Positions 1 through 13,500 of a stretch of 64,000 nt of DNA are shown in pieces. The stretch lies in contig NC_056536.1 of NCBI RefSeq assembly GCF_910596095.1, positions 16,014,791 through 16,078,790 on the forward strand, written 5' to 3'. Both the position numbers and the translations under genes were made by a program. The stretch's first letter is position 1, and each line of letters opens with the position of its first letter. The DNA comes from Thunnus maccoyii (lineage: Eukaryota; Chordata; Actinopteri; Scombriformes; Scombridae). Under the pieces are notes generated by a model. It was not told where the DNA came from, did not search any database, and saw nothing but the letters and a program-made list of their open reading frames with translations.

Positions 1-975
1 AAAAACTGCTTTAATTAATAATAATCTGCGTCTGATGTGGTTTTTCCACAAAAAAACCCAACCCAGAATCTATAAATATGCAAATATTTTTCATTTCAGA
101 AGCATAATAATAAAATACATGGAATGAGTATGCATAAATTAGCGTTTATAATTAAAGTCCCCCTGCTTTATATAGGGGGACTTTACTTATAAGAGCTAAT
201 TTATTCAGACTCATTCCTTGCATTTTGTTATTGTATTTATAATTATAAAATATATTTTTTCTACTTTTATTCTAAAATTGATTATAAAAAGATTCATTCA
301 AGTCAGTCTATGAACTTGTATTGCACCAAGATGTTAAAGTCCTCCTCCATCCAAAAATGTGTTTTTCTTCTTGTTCCTACAGTTGGATGTTTGAGCTTCA
401 CTGTGCAGAATGTTTGTGCAGAGTTTAACGCTTGAAGCTGTTTTCACATTTATCTGCTGAAAGTGGGAAGTTTCTGCGCTTACAGAAAGTCTGATTTTAA
501 GGAGTGAGCGTACGAGTAATATCTGTGACATCACAACTAGTTTGGAGGCCAATCCTGGTCCAATATTCAATTTACACAAGTCTGATGTGGAAACTTAAAG
601 CCTCCAGTGCACAAACACTGAGAATTTACTTTTAATTTACAGTGAAGTAGGAGACATCTTGTAGTAGTTAGACTTCTGAAACGAAATATATTTGCATATT
701 TATAGAATCTGGAATTATTAATGAGGGAGAAGGAGATGTCATTTTAAGGTAATCAACAAGGTAATTTAACTTTTAACTGAAAAAACATATCAGAAACTGA
801 TTATTATTCAAAATAGAGTATTTTATATACATCTTAAAACATGTCTGCAGGGACCTTTAACACCATGGTGCAACACCAGTTCACAGACTGGCTTGAATTA
901 ATCTATGTATAATCATTTTTAGAATAAAAGTAGAAAAAATATATTTTATAATTCTAAATACAAATAAATTAGCCC
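1..975. repeat. Interspersed repeat with interlocked inverted segments upstream of larp4
   Basis: No gene is seen here. Two pairs of inverted segments are visible. Segment 193-341 reappears in reverse complement at 853-974, with about 20 extra bases in the left copy. Segment 64-102 reappears in reverse complement at 673-711 (about 36 of 39 bases). The pairs cross each other (B, A, B', A'), so this is not one simple palindrome. A perfect 11-bp hairpin sits at 153-185. The middle (about 350-570) resembles a dispersed teleost non-coding repeat that I recognise only loosely. No transposase reading frame is present. The family is unidentified. Confidence 0.6.
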
Positions 976-1049
976 TTGTAGTTAATATAACTTGGTGTAC
1001 TCCCAAGCAGATAAACAGACTCTACTACAGCAGAAAACATGCTGGTAGA

Positions 1050-1532
1050 AAAAAAACTACAGCGTGAATCCGGAAAAGGAAGAGGAAATGTTTTGTGCAG
1101 AGGTCACCGGGACCTCGCGGTGGCAGCCGGGACGTCGGCGGACTGTGAGCCTGCCTGAGGAGAGCTGCGTGTCCCCAGTGTCCGCTCCGGTCGCCCGGTC
1201 AGGAATGCGCCTCACGAAGCCGCTGTGCGGTGTAATGTTTGATGAGACGCCAGCGGGGAGTGAAGTCTGAGAAGAGTCATGGTTTGGCTTTGTTTACACT
1301 GCTAGTATCGTAGCAGGTTTGATCCGCTGAGCTGACGGTGCTCCACAGCACGCTCAGGTCGATAGCTTCAGTCTGCAGCACACCTGCTAAGTTAGCTGCT
1401 AGGAAGCTAGTTCGAGATCCGACAGGAGAGCCGGACTGACTGCTGAGCCCGGCCGGTGCGCCGGACAGAGGAGGTGGTGGCAGGCGGGGGCCGGGACAAC
1501 ACGACGGGGTGGAAGTGAGTCAGGAGCGGCTG
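1050..1532 (+). promoter_or_regulatory. larp4: larp4 promoter / 5' UTR (CpG-rich)
   Basis: Base composition changes from AT-rich to GC- and CpG-rich at about 1060 and stays so until about 1660, where the first coding exon ends. This fits a CpG-island promoter and 5' UTR for the gene starting at 1533. No TATA box is obvious. The transcription start cannot be placed from sequence alone. An open frame runs upstream of the chosen ATG from a GTG at 1509, but no ATG is present upstream in that stretch. Confidence 0.55.
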
Positions 1533-4500
1533 ATGAGTTCAGACCAGAGCGGAGAGCCGCCGCTGCTGCAGGAGGAGGAGGCCGAGCCGGGACCGAGGAC
1601 CGGCGGGAAGGACGAGACTCCGCCGGGGAACGAGGGAGGGTCCGGCGGCATGGTGAGTGAGGCCTGCAGCCGCTGGAGAGATAAGCTGCTGCTCAGTGGA
1701 GACCTGTACGCCTCCTCTGCGGTGTTTATTAGACAACAGACACTTTTAACACACACAAGACGCATTTAAACCGACAAGTTTCAGCTTCGCTTTGACTTTG
1801 AGACCAGTCGAGTAATCACTTAATGATTGGAAGTTATTTAACTGTGAGGTTTTATTGATCACCAAGCGAAAACAGCCTCAGACACAGCACACAACAGTAC
1901 TTGTAGGACTGCTAAGTTACCTTGTAACCAGCACAGAAAAGAAATTATTGACTTATGAGGATCCAGATCTGCACTGCAGCTCCTGACACACAGCTAGCTA
2001 ACGTTAGCTTAGCTCTCCACTGGAACAAGCGAGCTCATTAAGTAACGAGTTTGCTGAGTAATCATTAGCCTGTAAGTTAACTTATGACACAGCTGTGCAA
2101 TTACGGCGGTGCTACGTGAAGCGGAGAAGCAGTGATTGAGTTGTTTTTAAACTGTAGATGATCGATGCTTCGATTATTGGCGGACAGACGTTCATTCAGT
2201 CAAACGTTTCTGTTAGCTAATCGCAGCTGCTAGCTAACCCTGCTAGCGCAGTGGCATGCGTTGCAAACACCCGGCCTGTGCTGCGCAGCGCAGTCAGCTG
2301 ACATTACTTGGCTTGCGACGGCCTGTAACACAGAAGCATGCATTGTAACCATGTGTCAAGTTGCACGGCAGCGCATAAATGTTCATGCTGTATGCACAGT
2401 TTATTTTAGGTATTAATGTCTGGATGTCACACAACTTATTACAGCTCAACAGGATAAAACTGAAATTTTAGTCACAGGTTATAAACCATAGAGAGAGAGA
2501 CTGATTGTAAAATTAAATTCCCTTGGACTCACCCTGAGCCAACAAGCAAAGAAACATGGTGTGGTCTTTGACTCAGATCTGAACCATAATGTTCATGTGT
2601 GGTTTGTCACAAAATCTGATTTTTATTACCTCAGAAATATTGCTGAAGTGACCATTTCTGTCTCAGAGTGACACAGAGACTAATGCACACTTTTATATCC
2701 AGCATGCTGGACTACTGTAGTGCTCTCCTACCTGGTCTACACAAAAACTGTATAAATCAGCTACAGCTGATTCAGAACTCTGCAGTCCAGGTGCAGACCA
2801 GGACCAGAAGGAGACAACACACTACACCTGTTTTAAAGTCCTCACACTGTTGCAGGAGTCTGTTGGTTGTTTCGAAGTGCAGGACTGAAAGATTTGGTGA
2901 AGCAGCTTTTAACTTTTATTCCTGAAGGTCTGAGCGCAGCTGAAGTTTTGAAATCTTTAAACGTAAACTTAAAACCTGCCTCCTCAGCCCGGCTTCAGAT
3001 TAAGGATAGTTTATAGACATTATTTACTTTATTTCAATCACTTATTTTATTGTATTTGTTGTAAAAAAATATTTCATTTTATCCTGTTGTTATTATTATC
3101 ATTAATATTATTACTATTTTATCCCTCCTATTGATTTTATTTCTTTTGTCTTTTTAATCTATTTTATATAGTGTTTTGATCTAGTTTTTATTTCACTCTA
3201 CTACTTTATATATGTTTGTTTTACTACTATTACTGTTATAAGAGATTTTAAATCTATTTTATTACATTTATATCATTTTATATTCTCGTGCGCATTTTTA
3301 TCAAATTCTTTTGTTTTTGTTGTCTTTTTTTTGTTGTTTTTACAGTCTACACTTGTTCTGTCTCATTATCAGCTTGTCAGTCATCTGTGAAGCACTTTAA
3401 AGTGCACTAACCTGTACGAAAGGTGCTATACAAACGAAGTTTGATTGACTGATTGATAGATTACTCTCTTGAATGGCACCGAGGCCTCGTTGTGTGGCTC
3501 ATGCAGTCTTCTGTAACTGGTATCTTGAGGAACATTGTGACCAGCAGCTGTTCTTGTCAGGCCGAGTGCTTCTGCAAGAAAAGGACGTGGATCTATTTGC
3601 AGGTGCCAGTGTCAAAAGAAGCTGGTAAATTTGACCAGTTACTGGCGATTCAATGTACAGCTGCCATCCACTCGATCGCATACAATCACAACACTCAGTT
3701 GGCTTATACCAGCATCACATCAGCACCTGTGTGCCTTTATATGTACAGTATGTGGTCTATTCCTGGCCACAGATCTCTGCAGGGTCAGGATTTCTCCTGC
3801 AGCCCACAGCTCCTCTGATATGCAGATCCTACCCTTGAATAATGTGCGTTTAAAAATAAAATTGGTGAAAGTAACTCAAAGTAATAGCAGTAGTAGTCTT
3901 AACATTGTTAGTTGTTTTTACCTAGTTTTACCAACAGCTTTATTACTGCGTAAAATTTTGGTCATGCAAATGTTTTACAGTCATTCTCCTCCTTGAGGTT
4001 AACAGGCTAATAGCCTCTTTTGTCAACAGGGGATCATGGGGCCCTGTGGGCACACTTCACTGTACTTCTCTGGTTTCCAATTATATGCCATGGAGGCCCA
4101 ATGGTATGCAGGACTGAGTCCATCCAAAGATTGCACCAGGTGATTTCACTTAGTGCCCCCCAATTTAAGGTTGAAGTAGTGAGTGAAATCAGCAGGTGTA
4201 GTGATTGGTTTGGCTGTAACCTGCATGATCTGTCCTCCGTGGTAAATCATTGGAGATCACAGTGTGTAACATCTCGTTAAATCTTCTGGTTTTTGTGTGT
4301 CATTGCTGCCTGGTTTTTGTTGATATGTTTACACTTTTGTGACTGCGGATGTGCTTTTTCACTCATGCAGTACAGTGTAATGTTTGATCCCAGTTTCTGA
4401 CAAACATCATTTGAGTGCACCAGACTGCAAAAATAACTGGTTACACATTTGTTAGTTAAAATTCTTCTAGTTAGATGAGTTTGTTGTCTTTAGAGTGTGT

Positions 4501-7500
4501 TTTTTTTCTTTTTGGCCTGTGGAAGCATGATAGTGAGATCAAAATACTTTCCATTGGAGAACTAGATCTTAAATTGTTCGTTGCTTCATATTTTCCAAAT
4601 CCATTGCCATAATTAGATCAAGTTATCATGTTGTCATCAGATTTCCACCTTGATGATCATAGATTTCCCGTGCTCTTTAAAGGCCATAGGGGCTTACACT
4701 CAATAGCTATTAGGTTTATTTAATGCAGTGAAGATGTTTGGTGCTTACTACTCTATGAATGAATGTTAATGAGCTGAGTTGGGAAGGTACAGATCATACT
4801 GTCGGTGTACTGGTAGTGTTTTATCCTCGCTCAATTCTTCAAAATATTAATTAATTCTGACGTGAACAAGTATGATGCCATCCAGAGATGAGATGGCAAA
4901 TCAGAGGTGAAGCAGTGAGAATATTAAATACTTGATGCTCAGTGTTGTGCGGGTCTCATTTGTAGATGCAGCACATCAGTCTCATTCAGATCTATTCAAA
5001 TATAAATCAACTGTTAATTGCAGCAGATAACAGCTTCACATGACAGATATTTTCTATATTGTTTTTTTGTCCTTGTGTATGTTCTGAAATGTTTGATTGA
5101 CCTAAACTACTATCCTCATTCTGTTCTTAATGTTTATATATTGAACTTGTTTAAACCTGCTGTTTCTGCTTTGAAGGTCACCTCTAAGGGCGCCGGTTTG
5201 AACCCAAATGCCAAGGTGTGGCAGGAGATGCCCGTGGCCCCCAGCGAGGCTGTTACCAACAGTCCTCATTGGCCCCCCTCAGACATCAGCGAGGGTGAGA
5301 CACACTTCTATCAGCCCAATTAGATATCCATCAGAATATTAATAATTGATGTATGATTTTATTACAGTTAGATCTTTAAAATGTGGGAAAACAAACTATT
5401 TCTCTGGAAAAGTGGACATTATGAGAAGGGTTTGGTGCAGCATTAGCTCCCATCCATGTCTATTAATATTTCAGTCAGCACCGGCTACAGCAACTACGTT
5501 TTTTGACTGTATTTATACACATATGAACACTATTAATATATACACAAACACACAGTACCAAACCAAACAAGGGGGACAAAGGGATTTATGGACTTTACAA
5601 ATAGACAAGGCGAATCATCCCTGACTGAAACTCTTTACCTTGTTCACAGGTTATTCTGAGCCGTCGTCTGCTGGGTGCAAGCAGTACACTGTGGGATTCA
5701 CGGCCCTGGATGACAGCAGCTCCACAGCAACAGCTGAGATAGCAGTAAATGGAATGGACCCTCCAGAGTTGGGCTTTTCCCCCGCTGAGTCCACCACAGG
5801 GACCTCAGGTCAGTCACATCACATGGAGCCGTCTCCACACACCAACTGCTGCTGCAACTCAGTTTTCAATACATTTATTTGTTTTAATAGTTCATCTAAA
5901 CAATAAAGTTTGGATGGGATCTAAAACTTCACATGTGCCGAGTCAATAAACTGTATTAACATATATCAGACGCTGATGGCTTCCACAGCTGAAATACAAT
6001 AATACCCTGTGAGTATTGCCTCACAAATTTGTTTTCCATAGCAGCACATTGACCTATACGAGCCTGCAGGTTTTCATTCTCCCAGCTGATCAGATCAGCA
6101 GGTGATTTCACTGATGATGATGATGATGATGTGCTAATCAGTGGGTAGAGTCTGTGCTGGTTGGAATGAAAATGTGCAGACTTGCTGGCTCTCCGTGGCA
6201 CATGGTTCAACTTTGAAATCTGTCTAGCAGCAAGGTGAAAGAGAGCACACACAGACTGTTTACCCAAATCTGACCTGTACATTTGTTTGTACTTCATGTA
6301 CCACTTTCACAAGCAAACCCTGTGTTTAACTGGGGATAATGAACACACATTCAAGCGTGGTTAGACCTGTTTAGACTGGTAGTCACGTTTCACAGAAGAC
6401 CTGTTCCTTGAAGGGGTAAAGTCAAAAAAACACTGTAAAACACACAGTACCCACAATGCAAGATAGCATCTTTTATAAAGACCCACGTCTTTCAAACTCT
6501 GCATGCCTAGTTTGAAACACAGGATTTAAATTAAAAGTTTAAAGTCTCCAAATCCAGCGCTTTTACAACCCTGATGACACAATCAAATAGGGTTATTTTT
6601 TAGACTTTAGAACCACAACCACTATAGAGCCACAGAAAATATGATTAAAAACTGTTTTCACAGGTTCAGTTGTACTCCTCGTTATTAAATATTACTCACA
6701 TGATCTACACTCGGTCCTGCTCAAGTATCTCTGAGATGGTTAAAGGTCCAGTGTTTAGAATTTAGTGGCATCTGGCCGTGAGCTTGCAGATTGCAAACTA
6801 CTGGCGACCCCTCCCCTCACCCTTCAAGCGTGTAGGAGAAGCTATGGTTGCATGTTTGGTTTGTCCATTGTGGGCTACTGTAGAAATATGGTGGTGCAAC
6901 ATGGTGGACTCTGTGGAAGAGGACCCGCTCCCTAGGTAGATATAAAGGGCTCATTCTAAGGTAATGAGAACACAACAACTCTTATTTTCAGGTGATTATA
7001 CACTAATTAAAACATACTAATGAATATTATATTCCATTTCTGCCGAGTCCGTTCCTCTAGATGCCGCTAAATTCTACACACTGCACCTTTAAAATGTCTG
7101 GAAGTCACTGCAGAGTAATCTATCAATAATTGTAAAGTAATGGTGTGACGGGCCTATCATATACTTATTTATTTATGTCAAAGCTGTAGCCACATCAAAG
7201 GGTGGCAAGAGGGTTGATGAGATGCAAAATGGCGACCAACGGCAAATGTGGGTTTACCCCCTTAATCACTGAAAGGTGTGTGTGGTGCAGGAGAACTTGA
7301 TATAGAAGAAAAACTGACTGATTGTGTTTTTGGTTCCCAGTGGATTCCAAAACTGAAGAACAGCCGATCTCTTCTGAGAATCTACGCGAGTCTCTAAAGA
7401 AAGAACTGGAGTTTTATTTCTCAAGGTGAGAGTCAAGCACTTAAAAACACCTTATTTTAAACTGTCGTGGACTTGTTGTTTTCCCCAGATCAAGAGAAGA

Positions 7501-10500
7501 CTAATCTTCATGGATTTTTTCATTTTGTGATTCAGAGAAAACCTCTCGAAGGATTTGTACCTGATGTCTCAGATGGACAGCGACCAGTTTGTCCCCATTT
7601 GGACCATCGCCAGCATGGAGGGCATCAAGGTCCTCACCACTGACATGGACCTCATCCTGGATGTGCTGAGATGTAAGTGGAAAGTTTAAGAAAACGTAGA
7701 AATCTGTGATGTCTCTCGATTTGAAATACCTTGAATTTACCTCTGTCTTCCCTCAGCTTCTCCCATGGTACAAGTGGATGAGAAAGGGGAGAAAGTGCGT
7801 CCTAATCACAAGCGGTGCATTATCATCCTGCGGGAGGTCCCTGAAACCACACCTGTTGAGGTAACGCTAACTTAGCAGAGAAAACTGTTAAATGAAGCTG
7901 ATGTTTTAGATCAAGTGTGACACAATTCTTGCTGTTTATCTTTTCAGGAAGTGGAGTCACTGTTCAAAAATGACAACTGTCCAAAGGTGATAAGTGTCGA
8001 GTTTGCACACAACAACAACTGGTACATCACATTCCAATCAGACACGGATGCTCAACAGGTAATTCCAGTTGAATTTCACTTTCTTCACTTTCTTCAGTTG
8101 AAATGTTGTACCATGATCATAATTGTGTCTTTTGCTCCTCTAGGCATACAAATACTTGAGAGAGGAAGTGAAAACATTTCAGGGAAAACCCATCATGGTG
8201 AGATAAATTTACAACCCCTTTGTCAATTTTGGAAATGCCTTTTTATGAGGCAGTTTTTAATGATTTCACTCTTTCCCCTTTTCCTGGTTTTTCCACACTG
8301 ACAGGCCAGGATAAAGGCCATCAACACATTCTTTGCAAAGAATGGCTACCGTAGCATGGACAGCAGCCTGTACGCCCAGCAGTCCCAGAGCCAGTCCCAG
8401 TACAGTTCCCCACTCTACATGCAGCATGTTTACCCCCAGCAGCAGTACCCAGTCTACGGCATCGTACCTCCCACCTGGACGCCTTCGCCCACACCGTATT
8501 TTGAAACTCCTCTGGTGAGACATGCTGTACTTGTCACACTAATACGAACTCCTCCTTTCCAACTACTATTGATTTTCTGCATCTTAACATTCAGTGTGTA
8601 AAATGTGATGCAAGTTGTGCACCAGCAGTAGTTGGAATGATACACAAGTCCATCTTCACTCGAAAAACCTGCAGAAAATCTTGCTAGTCTTTGCCAGCTT
8701 GTTTGTTGTGACGTCTGAAAATAAATGCATCAAGTGAATTCAAATGAGTCAATGTCAATTGTCAGTAGACTTAAACACACAATATTTTGCTTAACAAGTT
8801 AGTCGAAATATTCTGTATTTTTCTACAGCAGTTCTATACCTAGAGCAAACACATACAGCAAATGATAGTCAATTTATTTTCAGGTTCTTATATGAAATGT
8901 AATGTGTGTAGCGTAAACACTGACTTTTTTTTTCTCCTTGTGCAGGCACCGTTTCCCAACAGCAGCTTTGTGAATGGCTTCGGCTCTGCTGGACACTACA
9001 AAACTGGCTCCGGTTCTCTTAATATCACTCGCCCATTCAATAGAAACCGGTAAGGACTTTATCCCCCCCCCAGATGTTTGTTAATTTGTAAGTTTTTAAG
9101 CCTGATATTTGCATACACATACTCTAATGGGAATGTTTTACCACTTGTCTCATTGTTTGCATGATGTTAAATGGTGAACATCGGATCATTTATAATTAAA
9201 CTGTCTAAAGATACTGTAACCCCTGCAGGGAACTGTTCTTCACTCCCTGTCTTCTTACTGTCCCCACAGTGTCCCTCTCTATTCAAGAAAGAATGTAATA
9301 AATGCCTTCAGGTACCACTATTACACTGTACAATAAGCTTCATTGCTACCCTCATCTCTTACCATACTGCAGCCAAATGACTAAATCCATAACAGGGCCC
9401 ATGCCTTCTGCCCGTCAGAGTTTTATGGCCATAATCCTTGTCATCAGTGTGGTAAATGTTTGTTGCTGAGTAATGGATATCCTGGATTTGTCATGTCATT
9501 TGATAAATGTAGGCTTGCCTACTAAACAGCAGCAGCTGCTATTTGATTTTGAGCAATTGGCATTATCCAGTTATTACCACCTTGGCTCCAAAATATCCGC
9601 TTTGCATTTACATTATTACATGTAACAGTTTCTCTCCATCCCAACTAACCATCCATTTTGTTTGTCCGTAGTTTTTTTCCTTTGTTTTACTGCTGCTTTG
9701 TTCATCAGTGATTTCATTACCATATGCCATGTGTTTTTATATGCTATAACAAAGAAATGCTGACAGTTTTGAGTGTAGTCTAGCTGTCAAGCTTTATTCT
9801 GTAAGCTTCAAATTTGTTGCAAAGAGATGACAACTTTGCATGTTGGTTTATGTGGTGAAACAGCAACTTCACAAAGAAATGTCTCACTGGACTCTTCCCA
9901 AGTCAGACCCGATGATGAGATCATAATGCGCATAGAGGGAAGCTGGTGTGTGGGGTAATTGGCTTTGGTTCTCTCTTTCTCCTTATTATCTTTTCCTTTT
10001 CTTTCTATCCTTCCTTTCCAAAGTCAGGAGCTTCACTCCCGTCCCAATGAGCGTTCAGATTATGAGATCTGAGGGTCAAAGACTCATGAGAACATCAACC
10101 TGTGAATCGTGCTGCTAGGTTTCTGCAATTTGAAACTTGAAACAAGTATTATTTGTGGTACATTAAGATATTAGTTGCCTTACCTGGGTGTTGTCAGCTC
10201 TTCTCAATGAGTTTATGATTGGTTGCAGATAGCCAAACATAGTGTGTGTTTATAGAAAAGTCTCCACTGCTTCAACCAATCATGAGCACAGTTGTAGTCC
10301 AGAACCCCCTTGCATGTCTCCACATTTACCTTGAGGACACAGCATGCTGTCTTATTCCTCCAGCAAACGATCAAGTTTGGTTGGTACCACCAGTGTTTCC
10401 ATGAAACATATTTAGTGTAATGACCACCATCATCTGAAAATTGTTTCTGGACCCCCCAACAAATAGCAATTGCATTTTTTTATACAGGCTTACTGCTGTC

Positions 10501-13500
10501 TGTTCCATCTTCCAACCAACAACCAGTACGATTACAGAGCAGATTTCTTCGTGTAATGACATTAATGTCCAAACAAGAGTCCCTCTTAAAGGACGATACA
10601 GTGATTTTACATGTTGTAGCCAATTAAATTGGATTTGCAGCTGCACATAGCTGCTGACCATTTTCTGAGCCATAAAGATGAAAGATTACACTCACATATA
10701 TGTATTCTTGAACAAATGTCCTTATGGTACCAACAGCTGCCTGAAAGCAGGAAATCGATCTTAAAAGACCAGTGTGTAAAATTTAGTGGCATCTAGTGGT
10801 GAGGTTGCAGATTGCAATCAACTGAATACACTTCCCCTCTCCCCCCCTTCCAAGCATGTAGTAGTACCTATGGTGGCTGCGAACCTTACGAAAAAAACGC
10901 AACAGGCCCTCTCTAGAGCCACTTTTTGGTTTGTTTGTTTGTTTGTCGAAACATGGCGGTGCAACAAGGTGGGCTCTGTGGAAGGGGACCTGCTCCTTCT
11001 GTAGATATAAAGGGCTCATTCTAAGCTAACGAAAACAACACAATGATTCTTATTTTCATGGGATTATACACTAATCTCTTCCACTCCCCCCTCCCTACCA
11101 TAGATCCATGTTTGTCTTTTTTAGGGGGGCAATTCGATGGCGAGCACTTCTGTTCTGGAAATTGCTCAAACCCTCCCCCCCGCAGGTCTCTAGTTTGGCG
11201 TTGTAAAATTTCATGAGGCTGTGATTATCCTAGAGGTCACAATAGGTCATTTTATACAGTGAGGTCAAGTTTCAAAAAATGGTCTCACTACAATGAAATG
11301 GCTTCTGTGGGGATTAACATTTTGCCCCAGACTGCATGGGATTAGCATAAAATGGGCATGTCTGTAGAGGGGAGACTCGTGGGTACCCACAGAACCCATT
11401 TTCCTTCAGTTATGAAGAGTGAGAGGTCAAGGGACCTCTTTTGAAAATGGCCATACCAAATTTAACCTAACTTTGGTGCATCATTTATCGCCCTTTCCAA
11501 TAAGCTAGCATGACATTGTTGGTACTAATGGATGCCTTAGATCCTCTAGTTTCATATCTTCACTCTAGCTTTAAAGCTGAGCCCGCCACAGCCTCTGAAA
11601 GACAGTAATGTCGGCTGGGGATGCTGGCATCCTAGTGGAGTTTAAGAGGTTAAAACATACTCATGAACACTATATTCCATTTCTAACAAGTCCGTTCCGC
11701 TAGATGCCACTAAATTCTACACACTGGACCTTTAAATTTCGAAGAATGGTTACAAGCTTTACATGTAAAAATCACCAGTTCGGTCTGTGTAATCTCCTGA
11801 AGTTTATTCCTGAGGTCTCTCGTGGGCCAAAATCATCCCCACAAGTAAAAAGCTGTACAGGAAACACTGGTGACCAGTATGTCTTCAGAGTATTTTTAAC
11901 TGAATATTTACCGTGGTGATCTTCACCTTTTCCCACTGCAACAGAAACCACGTGAAGCCCCAGGGGAGGACAAACGAGGTGACTTCAGCATCTATAACTC
12001 CTGTCCCCTTGGAGAGTCTGACTGGACTGCGTGGCCCGCAGCCCCCCACTCCTGTTGCAGCCACCACCACTAACTCAGTCCAGACTGCCTCTGACCTGAA
12101 CTCGGCGTTCTCACATCTCTCCTCCTCCTCCTCATCCTTGGACCCCAGCGATGACAGCGGCATGGCTGGACGTGGAAGGTAAACCATGTTTTAGTTCCTG
12201 TCAGATTTGTGCCTGACTGTAATGGCCGCTGCTCCCGGCCTGAGACTTGATCAGTGACACTTGACTTATGGTTGAGTCACCGATGATTTATTTGCATTTC
12301 AGACGGAGCACAACTTACAGAGGAACACGGAGGAGGCGAGAAGATGAACGGATTACGGTAAATGGCAATTTTATGTTGTCATAAAACGTATATATGTTGT
12401 ATTTGAAACATGAACCATCTCACACCATTTCAATTTAATTTCTCAGAGGCCTGTACCGCTAGCAGAGGTCAAGGTTTCTCCTCCCAAGTTTGACTTGGCT
12501 GCTACCAATTTCCCCCCTCTTCCCGGTTGCGTGGTCAGCACACAAGGAGAGCCAGTGCTAGAAAACCGAATGTCAGATGTTGTACGCGGTTTGTACAGGG
12601 ACAAGGTGAGAGGAAATCTATACTGTAACTGTACTGACAGGATTGTTGAGAGGGGGACTTCAGAGGTGTAATGTGCATGTCGCTTTGCTTTTTATAGACA
12701 GAACAAGCCAATAAAGAAGCCACTGTGAGTCCAGCTTCAGGCCAAGCCCCGGTCACAGAGGAGGCTGTGGCTGTCTCAAGTCCTGCCCTGGCAGCACCGA
12801 AACCTGCTACACAACCACTCGGACCCTCGGCCCCTGGGTACGACATTCTCAGTGATTATAAGTTAAAGTGGGATATTTGGTGCATAGATTCAAACACTTG
12901 TGTTACAGCTAAAATGTTAACTTGAAGGTCTGAACTCTTGTTTTGCAGTATCACTCGTCAGGAGAAGAGGGTTGAACGGGCAGAGCCCCCAGTTCCAAAA
13001 GCGACCCCACGTGCACCTGTTCAAACTACCATCAACCCCTCCTCCTCTTCTTCCTCCTCATCCTCCTCCTCCACACAGCCTGTGCCTAGCTCCAGGCCTC
13101 AGCCCTCTGCTGCCTCCACGCCAGCGACACCTAGCACGCCGGCCCCTGCTCCAGCCACTATTCCCACGCCTGCACAGGTGAGAATCTGGGTCTTTGTAGT
13201 TTCATCAAGCAAGCACTTGAGCATATTTGTCCTCCCGATGATGAGATCTTTTGCGCATAGAGGGAAGTGAGGAAGTGGACTGACTGGCTTTGGTTCTCTC
13301 CCTCCTCTATCTGTCACTCTCCTTCAGTATTTCTGTCTTTTTTTTTTATCTCTCTGCTCTTTCCCACCAAAGTCCAGAACATTCACTCCTACCCCGATGA
13401 GCGTTAAGATTATGAGATCTGAGGGTTTGATGAGGAATGATAAAAATGAATTGTATGCATGTTTGAGTTTGAATTCATTGAAGTGAGTGTTGCATCTTTT

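Larger units (their letters stand above)
9050..11944 (+). other. larp4 intron 10 (GT-AG), 2.9 kb
   Basis: Donor gtaagg follows an exon ending in phase 2, and the acceptor at 11943-11944 restores the frame. The intron holds the first copy of the structured element (9907-10078) and the nested TTAA-flanked transposon (10761-11735). The rest (9060-9900 and 10080-10760) shows no gene or recognised repeat. Confidence 0.7.

Noticed and set aside
1064..1270. 68-codon frame in the larp4 promoter
   Set aside because: It starts from a non-ATG codon in CpG-rich sequence and has no similarity to known proteins. It is best treated as promoter/5' UTR.
3453..4280. Several open frames of 60-121 codons in larp4 intron 1
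   Set aside because: No family motifs, no plausible splice links to larp4 exons, and overlapping frames of similar length on both strands indicate chance.
6113..6132. Short GAT trinucleotide run considered as a functional repeat
   Set aside because: Only about six units, with no associated structure. Ordinary intronic microsatellite.
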